The notes under the pieces are model-generated. The model had not been told where the DNA came from, did not search any database, and was given only the letters and a program-made list of their open reading frames with translations. Of a stretch of 64,000 bases of DNA, positions 45,669 to 53,723 are shown piece after piece; the stretch's first letter is position 1, and each line of letters opens with the position of its first letter. The translations under genes were made by a program, and so were the position numbers. The stretch covers positions 362,773 through 426,772 of the forward strand of contig NZ_JAFEUL010000001.1 in assembly GCF_016901225.1 (NCBI RefSeq), in the 5' to 3' direction. Source of the stretch: Actibacterium sp. 188UL27-1. Its GTDB lineage: Bacteria > Pseudomonadota > Alphaproteobacteria > Rhodobacterales > Rhodobacteraceae.

Positions 45669-47230
45669 GCGGGCTGCAAGCACAGGGCTTGAACCTGCGG
45701 ATTGGCGAAACGCCGATCCTAAAAGACGTTTCGTTGGATATCGCGCCGGGTCAGATCCTTGGCCTCGTCGGGGAAAGTGGGTCGGGCAAGTCGATGACGG
45801 CGCTTGCGGTGATGCAATTGCTGCCCGGCGGATCAATCTGTGACGGGACCGTCAGCCTGGACGGCGACGATCTGACCACCTTGACCGAAGCGCAGATGTG
45901 CGACCGGCGGGGGTGCGACGTCTCGATGATCTTTCAGGAGCCGATGACCGCGCTGAACCCGGTTCAGACCATCGGCTTCCAAATCGCCGAGACGGTCACG
46001 ATCCATGGCGGCAGCCGGGCGGAGGGCGCCGCGCGGGCCAGGGATCTGCTGGCGCGCGTTGGGCTGGCCCAAATCCCGCTTGACCGCTATCCACATGAAC
46101 TTTCGGGCGGGCAGCGGCAACGGGTCTGCATCGCACTCGCCATCGCGTTGCACCCCAAGCTGTTGATCGCGGATGAGCCGACGACGGCGCTGGATGTCAC
46201 GACCCAGGCCCAGATCCTCGACCTGCTCAAACAGATCGTGACGGAGGAGGGTATGGCGATGCTCTTCATCACCCACGATCTGGCTGTGGTCGCTGGGCTG
46301 GCCGATGAGGTTGCGGTGATGAAGGACGGTGCGGTCGTGGAACATGGGCCCACCGCCCAACTCTTTGCGCGGATGCAACACCCTTATACGCGTGCGCTCT
46401 TCGCCGCGTCGCGCCATCAGCCGCAGCGGCAGATCCAGGCCGCACCGCAACCGCTATTGACCATCCAGAACGCAACGCGGACCTACCGGCTGCCCCGCCC
46501 GCATTTATTCGCCAAGCCTGATGCGCTGGAAGCCGTCTCTGATGTCAGCTTCAGCTTGCATCGGGGGGAGAGCCTGGGGTTGGTGGGTGGATCGGGGTGC
46601 GGAAAGTCCACCCTGACCCGCGCCATCCTTGGGTTGGAACCGCTTCAGGGCGGTAAAATCCAGTTGGACGGCCAATCGATCTCTCCTGACATGCCGCCTG
46701 ACGTGAGGGGGCGGATGCAGGTCGTCTTTCAGGATCCCTATGGCAGCTTTAACCCGCGCCACCGGGTCCGCCGCATCCTGACAGAACCATTCCACTTGCA
46801 AGGATCGCCCACCGGTCTCGAGGCGCGGATCGCCGAGGCGCTGACCTCTGTCGGGTTGAGCCCGCAAGATGCAGATAAGTTCCCCCATGCTTTCTCGGGC
46901 GGGCAGCGCCAGCGCATCGCCATCGCCCGTGCCCTGATCACCCGCCCTGATCTGATCGTGCTGGATGAGGCCGTATCGGCCCTGGATGTCAGTGTCCGTG
47001 CCCAGGTGCTGGACCTGCTGGCCGATCTACAAGGCCAGTTGAAGCTCAGCTATCTGTTCATCAGCCACGACCTGACCGTCGTCCGGGCGATCACGGACCG
47101 CGTCTTGGTGATGGCCGCTGGCAAGATCGTCGAAGAAGGGCCCACCGAACGCGTCTTTGCCGATCCGCAGCACAGCTACACCCGAGCCCTGTTGGCAGCA
47201 GCGCCCAAGTTGCCGGAGGCTGCCGCATGA
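45665..47230 (+). CDS. Fused DppD-DppF ABC transporter ATPase
   Basis: A 521-residue protein with two full ABC domains: domain 1 has Walker A GESGSGKS (about residue 37), signature LSGGQRQR (about 146) and LLIADEPTTALD; domain 2 has Walker A GGSGCGKST (about 310), signature FSGGQRQR (about 410) and LIVLDEAVSALD. Fusion of the two ATPases of a peptide-type importer is common in alphaproteobacteria. It overlaps both neighbours by 4 bases. Confidence 0.92.
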   Translation: MSGLQAQGLNLRIGETPILKDVSLDIAPGQILGLVGESGSGKSMTALAVMQLLPGGSICDGTVSLDGDDLTTLTEAQMCDRRGCDVSMIFQEPMTALNPVQTIGFQIAETVTIHGGSRAEGAARARDLLARVGLAQIPLDRYPHELSGGQRQRVCIALAIALHPKLLIADEPTTALDVTTQAQILDLLKQIVTEEGMAMLFITHDLAVVAGLADEVAVMKDGAVVEHGPTAQLFARMQHPYTRALFAASRHQPQRQIQAAPQPLLTIQNATRTYRLPRPHLFAKPDALEAVSDVSFSLHRGESLGLVGGSGCGKSTLTRAILGLEPLQGGKIQLDGQSISPDMPPDVRGRMQVVFQDPYGSFNPRHRVRRILTEPFHLQGSPTGLEARIAEALTSVGLSPQDADKFPHAFSGGQRQRIAIARALITRPDLIVLDEAVSALDVSVRAQVLDLLADLQGQLKLSYLFISHDLTVVRAITDRVLVMAAGKIVEEGPTERVFADPQHSYTRALLAAAPKLPEAAA

Positions 47231-47760
47231 GGTCGCTTGTCTTTCTGGGTCTTCTCGTCATGGCCTGTCTGGCCGGGGCGGTCTTTGGGGCGCTGCACGA
47301 TCAGGTCTCTTACACGGTTGGGCCGGAATACTTCACCGTACTGAAGTTCCAGCAATTTCAGATCGATCCGGGCCTGCCGATCCGACTGGGCGTGGCCCTG
47401 GTCGGGATCCTTGCCAGTTGGTGGATGGGGCTCGTGATCGGTCTTCCGGTCTTTGGGCTGGGGCTTTTCATCCCAAACCGACGCACCTATTGGCGCGCCG
47501 GAGTGACGGCGATCATGATCGCGATGGGAACGGCTGCGATGGCGGCGATCTTTGGGTTGGGATTGGCTTATGCGACGGTTACGCCGGATCGCGCCGCCAC
47601 CTGGGCGGAGATCTTCCCACTGACAGAGCCCGTCCGATTTGGCCGGGTGGCCCTCATGCACAATGCCAGCTATCTGGGAGGCGGGGTCGGGCTGATCATC
47701 GCACTGATCTTCATGGGGCTGACAGTGCAGCGCGCGCGGAAAAACGATGGGGGACGGTAA
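47227..47760 (+). CDS. Hypothetical four-helix membrane protein in the ABC operon
   Basis: A 177-residue protein with helices at about 5-25, 55-80, 90-115 and 145-168. The loop after helix 1 reads HDQVSYTVGPEYFTVLKFQQ, a pattern I have seen in hypothetical proteins only. It overlaps the ATPase stop by 4 bases, so it is translated with the transporter. It has no known role; a link to the importer is from position alone. Confidence 0.7.
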   Translation: MRSLVFLGLLVMACLAGAVFGALHDQVSYTVGPEYFTVLKFQQFQIDPGLPIRLGVALVGILASWWMGLVIGLPVFGLGLFIPNRRTYWRAGVTAIMIAMGTAAMAAIFGLGLAYATVTPDRAATWAEIFPLTEPVRFGRVALMHNASYLGGGVGLIIALIFMGLTVQRARKNDGGR

Positions 47761-47761
47761 C

Positions 47762-48112
47762 ATGGGCAAGGTTAATCTGGCCGAGAAGCTGGCGACATTC
47801 GATGAGCATTGGAGCCCGCGCATCGTGGCCGATTACAATGGCAACGATATTATGGTGGTCAAATTCCAAGGGGATTTCCCGTTCCATGACCACCCGGATA
47901 CGGATGACTTCTTTCTGGTGATCGAAGGCGAGGTCACGCTTGATGTCGAGGATCAGACCCATGTTCTGGGTCCCGGCGAATTGTTCGTCGTGCCCAAGGG
48001 CGTCCGCCATCGCCCGCGTGCGGAGCGAGAGGCCAAGGTACTGCTGATCGAACCCGCCGGGACGCCCAATACGGGAGATGCCGAAACAGCCGCACCCAAG
48101 CCGCGGATTTAA
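47762..48112 (+). CDS. Cupin-domain protein
   Basis: A 116-residue single-domain cupin. Motif 1 is FPFHDHPDTDDFFLVIEGEV, with two histidines and an acidic residue for metal binding, and motif 2 is GPGELFVVPKGVRHRPRAE. I use the ATG at 47762 with GGGGGA seven bases upstream; another ATG at 47747 overlaps the previous gene and is equally open. It closes the ABC operon. Metal and substrate are unknown. Confidence 0.82.
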   Translation: MGKVNLAEKLATFDEHWSPRIVADYNGNDIMVVKFQGDFPFHDHPDTDDFFLVIEGEVTLDVEDQTHVLGPGELFVVPKGVRHRPRAEREAKVLLIEPAGTPNTGDAETAAPKPRI

Positions 48113-48115
48113 CGG

Positions 48116-48445
48116 ATGCGGATTGCAGCCGATATCCGAGTGCTGTGTGGCGTGTTCGAGACCCAGCAGATGGTTTTTGAACACCTCCTCCATTGCCAAC
48201 TGCGTGAGGGGGCCGCGTTGGATATGGACCATATCTCGGTCATCTGCCGGGCCGATCCTCGCCCCCGCCTGTCCCATCATTTCGAAGACGACTTGGTTGA
48301 GAAGATCGAGGAGGAGTTGGGCCTGCGAACCACCGTGGTTTTGATCCTGCCGGGCGCTGTGGCACAGGGTGATCGCCCCTTGGGCGGGACAGAGCAATTG
48401 TCGGATCTGGGCTTCTGGAGGGGTCATGTGCATGTGCCGGGCTGA
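48116..48445 (+). CDS. Short protein resembling the C-terminal domain of PaaK-like CoA ligases
   Basis: A 109-residue open frame starting 3 bases after the cupin stop. The order VFETQQMVFEHLL, LDMDHISVICRADP, HHFEDDLVEKIEEELGLRT and VVLILPGAV resembles the small C-terminal domain of phenylacetate-CoA ligase type enzymes, which adds nothing catalytic on its own. It may be a fragment left from a larger gene, or a free-standing small protein. The similarity is weak and judged by eye. Confidence 0.4.
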   Translation: MRIAADIRVLCGVFETQQMVFEHLLHCQLREGAALDMDHISVICRADPRPRLSHHFEDDLVEKIEEELGLRTTVVLILPGAVAQGDRPLGGTEQLSDLGFWRGHVHVPG

Positions 48446-48511
48446 CAGCGTTGGGCGTCCGTGTGCGCCGGGCTGCGCTCCCGCATATCGCCACGGCGCC
48501 GGGCCGGATTG

Positions 48512-49522
48512 ATGCGCCCGGGGCCCCGCAATCTGATCACCGATGTCGCCAGTTTGACAGTTGGCAACGCGCAGGACGCAACCTTGAAATCTGGCGTAAC
48601 GGTCCTGACGGCTGACGCGCCCTTCGTGGCGTCTGTCAGCGTTATGGGCGGCGCACCGGGCACCCGCGATATCGCTTTGTTGGAGCCGGATAAAACTGTG
48701 CAGCAGGTCGATGCGCTCGTGCTGTCTGGCGGCTCGGCATTCGGGCTGGATGCCGTTTCGGGTGTCATGGACGGGCTTCGGGCCGTAGGTCGCGGCTTTG
48801 CCATTGGGGCGGCGCGGGTCCCCATTGTTCCGGGTGCGATCCTGTTTGATTTGCTCAATGGCGGTGACAAGGGGTGGGACGTCTCCCCCTATCCCGCGTT
48901 GGGCCGGGCTGCGTTCGATGCGTGTGACCCGGACTTTCGCATCGGATCCGCCGGGGCCGGGATGGCCCCGCGTGCGGGCGCGACCGGGTTGACACTTAAA
49001 GGTGGCCTTGGATCGGCTTCCGTCATTTTGGACAATGGCATGACGGTGGGTGCTCTGGTGGCCGTCAACGCGCTTGGTCAGGTCACGGTCGGTGACGGTC
49101 CCCATTTCTGGGCGGCCCCGTTCGAGATGGAGGGGGAGTTTGGCGGCTTGGGTCCCTCAGGCTCCCATAACCCCGCTGCCGAATTATGGGTCGATACGCC
49201 CCAGGGGTCTGCCACCACCATAGCTATCGTCGCCACGGATGCCGCGCTGACACAGGCCCAGGCGAAGCGGCTGGCGACCGCTGCCCATGATGGCTTGGCC
49301 CGCGCGATTGTCCCGGCCCATACGGCTTTGGATGGCGATCTGGTATTTGCCTGCGCGACCGGTGCGGTGGAAATGGTTGATGTGGTGCGCGATGGGATGC
49401 GCCTGGGACATGCCGCAGCGATCTGTCTATCGCGGGCTGTGGCGCGGGCAGTGTATGCCGCACGACCAGCCGAAGGGGACATTTTTCCGACCTGGTCCGA
49501 AATGTTTGCACCGGATTTGTGA
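48512..49522 (+). CDS. P1 family (DmpA/S58) aminopeptidase-like protein
   Basis: A 336-residue Ntn-hydrolase-type protein of the DmpA/BapA family. Seen are ITDVASLTVGNAQD at the start, LVLSGGSAFGLDAVSGVMDG near 75, and SATTIAIVATDAALTQAQAK near 245. In the family, self-cleavage generates the nucleophile at the Ser/Thr of that last region; here a threonine is suitably placed. The ATG at 48512 gives the usual family start; 17 upstream codons are basic and lack a ribosome site. Substrates could be small peptides or amides. Next to the peptide-type importer this fits peptide use. Confidence 0.85.
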   Translation: MRPGPRNLITDVASLTVGNAQDATLKSGVTVLTADAPFVASVSVMGGAPGTRDIALLEPDKTVQQVDALVLSGGSAFGLDAVSGVMDGLRAVGRGFAIGAARVPIVPGAILFDLLNGGDKGWDVSPYPALGRAAFDACDPDFRIGSAGAGMAPRAGATGLTLKGGLGSASVILDNGMTVGALVAVNALGQVTVGDGPHFWAAPFEMEGEFGGLGPSGSHNPAAELWVDTPQGSATTIAIVATDAALTQAQAKRLATAAHDGLARAIVPAHTALDGDLVFACATGAVEMVDVVRDGMRLGHAAAICLSRAVARAVYAARPAEGDIFPTWSEMFAPDL

Positions 49523-49591
49523 ACCGAAACGCGTGCCGCGAGTTATAGTCCCGTGCAACGTCACGTCTGAATTATCTTAAGGGAGACCGCC

Positions 49592-51070
49592 ATGCTTGAT
49601 GCCAACTCAGCCTTGAAAGATCGCTTGTCTGATCCGGATCTGCTCGCCACCCAAGCCTATATCGGCGGCGCATGGTGCGATGCCGCGGATGGCGGGACCT
49701 ACACTGTCAAGAACCCCGCCACAGGTGAGGTAATTGCCGAGGTTGCAGACTGTGGTCGCGAGGACGCGGCCAAGGCCATTGATGTCGCGGGTCCAGCCCA
49801 GAAGGAATGGGCCGCGCGCACGGCTAAGGACCGCTGCAATACTCTGCGCAAATGGTACGATCTGATGATGGCGGCGCAGGATGATCTGGCCGCGATCCTG
49901 ACGGCCGAGATGGGCAAGCCCCTGGCCGAGGCGAAGGGTGAGATCGGCTATGGCGCGTCGTTCGTAGAGTGGTTCGCAGAGGAAGCAAAGCGGATCTATG
50001 GCGAAACGATCCCGGGTCACATGGCCGATAAGCGGCTGACGGTGATCAAGCAGCCTGTTGGTATCGTTGGATCAATCACGCCATGGAACTTTCCCAACGC
50101 CATGATTACCCGCAAGGCGGCACCCGCCTTGGCCGCGGGCTGCGCATTCCTGTCGAAACCGGCTGAGGATACGCCGCTTTCGGCCTTGGCGCTGGCGGTG
50201 TTGGCCGAACGGGCCGGGCTGCCCGCCGGGTTGTTTGCTGTCTTGCCTAGCTCCGAAGGGTCGCGGATCGGCAAAGAGTTCTGCGAAAACAACGCGGTAC
50301 GCAAGCTGACCTTTACCGGCTCGACTGAGGTGGGGCGGATCTTGTTGCGGCAGGCGGCGGATCAGGTGATGAAATGCTCGATGGAGTTGGGTGGCAATGC
50401 GCCGTTCATCGTCTTTGACGATGCTGACATTGATGCGGCCGTCGAAGGGGCAATGGCGAGCAAGTTCCGCAATGCCGGGCAAACCTGTGTTTGCGCCAAC
50501 CGGATCTATGTACAATCTGGGGTTTATGACGCGTTTTCAAAAGCTTTCGCGGCCAAGGTTGCCGAATTGAAGGTTGCCGATGGCTTTGACGAAGGGACCA
50601 CCATTGGCCCCATGATCAACGAAGCCGGGGTCGAAAAAGTCGAGGCCCATGTGAAAGACGCCGTGGACAAAGGGGGTGAGGTTATTCTGGGTGGGTCAAG
50701 GCATTCAAAAGGCGGCACTTTCTTTGAACCGACTGTGCTGACCGGAGCCACGCAGGATATGGTCTTTGCCCAACAAGAGACGTTTGGCCCCTTTGCGCCG
50801 CTTTTCAGGTTCGAGACTGAGGAAGAAGCAGTTGAGAAGGCCAATGACACCATATTTGGTCTGGCAGCCTATTTCTATGCGCGAGATGTGGGGCGGATCA
50901 CCCGGGTCAATGAGGCGCTGGAATACGGGATCGTTGGGGTGAATACTGGCATTATCTCGACCGAGGTTGCGCCGTTTGGCGGGGTCAAGCAGTCGGGCCT
51001 GGGTCGCGAGGGCTCTCGCCACGGTATCGAGGAATTCCTGGAGATGAAATATACCTGCCTGTCCATTTGA
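49592..51070 (+). CDS. gabD: NAD(P)-dependent succinate-semialdehyde dehydrogenase
   Basis: A 492-residue aldehyde dehydrogenase. The N-terminus (LLATQAYIGGAW), GSITPWNFPNAMITRKAAPA, ELGGNAPFIVFDDADIDAAV and the catalytic-cysteine motif GQTCVCANR are typical of GabD-like succinate-semialdehyde dehydrogenases; the C-terminal VNTGIISTEVAPFGGVKQSG completes the set. GGGAGA precedes the ATG. No GABA transaminase is nearby, so glutarate-semialdehyde or a related substrate is also possible. An 11-bp repeat array follows its stop. Confidence 0.88.
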   Translation: MLDANSALKDRLSDPDLLATQAYIGGAWCDAADGGTYTVKNPATGEVIAEVADCGREDAAKAIDVAGPAQKEWAARTAKDRCNTLRKWYDLMMAAQDDLAAILTAEMGKPLAEAKGEIGYGASFVEWFAEEAKRIYGETIPGHMADKRLTVIKQPVGIVGSITPWNFPNAMITRKAAPALAAGCAFLSKPAEDTPLSALALAVLAERAGLPAGLFAVLPSSEGSRIGKEFCENNAVRKLTFTGSTEVGRILLRQAADQVMKCSMELGGNAPFIVFDDADIDAAVEGAMASKFRNAGQTCVCANRIYVQSGVYDAFSKAFAAKVAELKVADGFDEGTTIGPMINEAGVEKVEAHVKDAVDKGGEVILGGSRHSKGGTFFEPTVLTGATQDMVFAQQETFGPFAPLFRFETEEEAVEKANDTIFGLAAYFYARDVGRITRVNEALEYGIVGVNTGIISTEVAPFGGVKQSGLGREGSRHGIEEFLEMKYTCLSI

Positions 51071-51083
51071 TCCGAACGGTTTT

Positions 51084-51142
51084 GACCAGGCACATATCAT
51101 GCACATTCCATGCATAAACCATACATACGGGATATGCATGGG
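51084..51142 (-). repeat. 11-bp-period tandem repeat, site C
   Basis: Read on the minus strand, units ATGCATATCCC, GTATGTATGGT, TTATGCATGGA, ATGTGCATGAT and ATGTGCCTGGT follow without spacers. The second unit differs by one base from units at 22647 and 41153. It starts 14 bases after the aldehyde dehydrogenase stop and touches the truncated 5' end of an SDR pseudogene. Confidence 0.6.
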
Positions 51143-51945
51143 CTTGGTGTGGCTCTGGTCGTCCAGGCGACTCAGGCCGGATTCAAGGTTTATACCACAA
51201 TGCGAAATCTGGCGAGGCGCGGGACATTGGACAAGGTGGTCCAAGCTGCCGGTGTCGCGGTTGAGTTTCTGGAACTGGATGTCCAGAAATCCGATACGAT
51301 CCAGGCGGCGGTTGATACCATTCTGGTCACGGATGATCAGATTGATGTGCTGATCAACAATGCCGATGCAGGCTTTGTCCGCGCCATGGAGCGGGCGAGC
51401 GAGGCTGAGATTAACGGGGCGCTGGATGTTAAGTTCATGGACGTTGTCTGCTGCACGAAGGGTTGTATGCCTCATACGTGCAAATGCCGGTCGGGCCAAG
51501 TGATCAGGATATCTTCGGTCGGTGAATTGATCGCCCAACCCTTTAACGAGATATATTGTGCCGCCAAATTTGCCGTTGAAGGCTTTACCGAATCTCTGGC
51601 CTGCATTTCACGACTGCCGAGCCCGGTGGCATCCAGTTCAAATGCGCGGTATCCGTCCTAAAGCAAGTCGAGGAGACGGGGCATGCTGGAGGATGAATAT
51701 CTGCCCATCCTGCAGGAATATCTTGCTACCTCCTAGGCGCGGGGCGATGTGGTGTATCAAACGGCAGAAGAAGTGGTTGGGGTCGTGATGGATTGTATCC
51801 ATGCCGAGGCACTTCCCGTTTGGATCCGGACCTCTGACTGGGCCGAAGATCCATGCCGCTTTAAAACCGATTCGGACTCCGATGGCACGCAGGCGCAGAC
51901 CATCGTGTTACGCGATTTTCTGGGGCGTGATGTTGGCATTGAGGC
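51136..51945 (+). pseudogene. Truncated and frameshifted short-chain dehydrogenase (SDR)
   Basis: The frame reads GLGVALVVQATQAGFKVYTT, VAVEFLELDVQKSDTIQAAV, IDVLINNADAGFVRAME, RISSVGEL and EIYCAAKFAVEGFTESLA. These are an SDR beta-alpha core with the YxxxK active-site motif intact as YCAAK, but the N-terminal TGxxxGxG strand is missing. After about 51600 the homologous sequence moves to other frames (EDEYLPILQEYLATS then a TAG at 51735; VVYQTAEEVVGVVMDCIHAE after it). The missing N-terminus coincides with the 11-bp repeat. Confidence 0.7.
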
Positions 51946-51972
51946 GCATTCGGTCCAGTGCCTGGTTGATCG

Positions 51973-52661
51973 ATGTTGACCCCCATTGGTCACGATATCT
52001 GGATCGTCGATGGGGATGATGTGACCGTACTGGGCTTTCGCTATCCCACGCGCATGGCGGTCATACGCCTGTCGGAGGGCGGGTTGTTCATCTGGTCGCG
52101 GTTGCGCTGACCGATCCGTTGCAAAGCACAGTTGATGCGCTGGGCCCGGTTCAACACCTGGTTCCGCCCAATACGCTCCATCATCTGTTTCTGACGGAAT
52201 GGGTGGCGGCCTATCCCAAGGCGGTCCTTCACGCACCACCGGGATTGCAGATCAAGCGGCCTGACCTTGCCTTTGACATCGATCTGGTTGATGCACCCCA
52301 TCCCGATTGGGGCGGCGAGATTGATCATCTGGTGATCGCCGGTAACAGGATTACCACCGAGGTTGCGTTTTTCCACAGACCCAGCGGCACGGTTCTGGTT
52401 GCAGATCTGTTGCAGCAGATCCCCGAGGATCGGTTAAGCGGATGGCGGGCGCTGGTGGCGCGGCTGGATCTGATGACGGGGCCCGAGCCGTCTGTTCCGC
52501 GGAAGTTTCGACTGGCCTTTACCGACCGGAAGGCGGCGCGTGCCGCCATTACTCGCATGTTGCAATGGCCCGCCGAACAGGTTGTCATGGCCCATGGAAC
52601 GCCTGTGACCTATGACGCCCCTGCGTTTTTGAGACGGGCATTCGGGTGGTTGATCACCTAG
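51973..52661 (+). pseudogene. DUF4336 protein gene with a one-base deletion
   Basis: From the ATG at 51973 the frame reads MLTPIGHDIWIVDGDDVTVL, YPTRMAVIRLSEGGLFIWS, then goes wrong near 52098. One missing C would restore WSPVALTDPLQSTVDALGPV, and the rest stays open to 52661 (HLVPPNTLHHLFLTEW, VMAHGTPVTYDAPAFLRR). The complete protein would be about 229 residues with the metallo-beta-lactamase-like DUF4336 fold. Either a recent null mutation or a sequence error. The downstream part has its own ATG at 52119. Confidence 0.7.
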
Positions 52662-52664
52662 TGC

Positions 52665-53672
52665 TCAGGTCTGTTGATAGATGGCGACGACATTTTCGAA
52701 TTTACGATTTTTCAGATCGTTTTGGCGGATCAGGAAATAAATCTGGCCCTCGCTGTTGCTTTGGTTCCAAGCGGTAAAATCGACCTGCAAAAGCAGTTGC
52801 CAATTCTTGGCCTGAGCGAAGATCTGGCCCTTATTGGCGGCCCACTGATCCCTATCCAGATATTGCTGACCGAATTCCGACAGGACCACAGCGTCATATC
52901 TGGGGTCGTCCTGATCCGGGACCGGCAGGCCCAGAAGGGTCACGGGCGGCAGGTCCTGCGCGCTCGCCCATGGAGCGTTTGTGTACCGCTCGATAAATTC
53001 GAGATCATCGATTTTGAAGGCCCGGTCGTGCAATTGGCTGTACTGTTGGAATTCCAGGGTATTCGGGGGTGTCAATTGTTGCCTTACCTGTAATTCTCCC
53101 AGGCGGGGCGGTGCAAAGAATGGTGGCTGCAAGTCCCCTTCGGTCAGGGGCAAGCCGATTTTCTTGAAGCTGGTTTTGACGGTCTCCACATAGTGTCCCG
53201 CGGCCTCGGTCAGAGCGGGCGGGACAGGATGGGTAACCGCGTTGGTGGGATCGCTTTGGTCCCAGATGACCTTTGCCAGGCGATCCCCGTGCTCAAATGG
53301 GCCGACCATCATGTCGTAGAAAAACAGCAGCCTGCCATCCGTTGGCAGATCCGTGGTGATCCCATCCAGGTTGGTTAGGTCTGCAAGGTCAATCTGCGCC
53401 ACGAAAGACAGGGGCAAATTGGCCGCTGCATAGGCCGCGATTTCCTCCCCATAATCCTGGAAGCTGGCCGCATCGCTGGGCTGACGTGGGCGTGGCCATT
53501 CGATGCCGGCGGCCATGACCGGGGTGCCGCCGATCCGCGTCAGGCTGTCAGTCAGGTCCGGCGTGGGCTGGATGGCGATGGCGGGTACCAGAGCAGCCAT
53601 CACCAGCTCCAGTAACGCGGGATCGAACAGGTCGGAGAGGATTTGACGCGCTTCGGCAAGATCGGTGAACAT
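52665..53672 (-). CDS. DUF1963 (YwqG-like) family protein
   Basis: A 335-residue soluble protein. The segment SRIGGTPVM-like (TRIGGTPVMAAGIEWPRPRQ), LSFVAQIDLADL, GRLLFFYDMM and the C-terminal NWQLLLQVDF and GQIYFLIRQNDL match the YwqG/DUF1963 pattern, a beta-rich fold of unknown function found in many bacteria. It converges on the DUF4336 gene with 3 bases between the stops, and lies 51 bases downstream of the BCCT gene on the same strand. Confidence 0.8.
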   Translation of the reverse strand: MFTDLAEARQILSDLFDPALLELVMAALVPAIAIQPTPDLTDSLTRIGGTPVMAAGIEWPRPRQPSDAASFQDYGEEIAAYAAANLPLSFVAQIDLADLTNLDGITTDLPTDGRLLFFYDMMVGPFEHGDRLAKVIWDQSDPTNAVTHPVPPALTEAAGHYVETVKTSFKKIGLPLTEGDLQPPFFAPPRLGELQVRQQLTPPNTLEFQQYSQLHDRAFKIDDLEFIERYTNAPWASAQDLPPVTLLGLPVPDQDDPRYDAVVLSEFGQQYLDRDQWAANKGQIFAQAKNWQLLLQVDFTAWNQSNSEGQIYFLIRQNDLKNRKFENVVAIYQQT

Positions 53673-53723
53673 GGCAGTGATCCGGGATGGGTCGCTGTTG
53701 AGAAAAAGGCTACGTCCGGGCTG

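Noticed and set aside
47711-49105. Open frame of 464 codons on the minus strand
   Set aside because: Covers several plus-strand genes including the cupin and the DmpA-like peptidase, and has no recognisable protein sequence.
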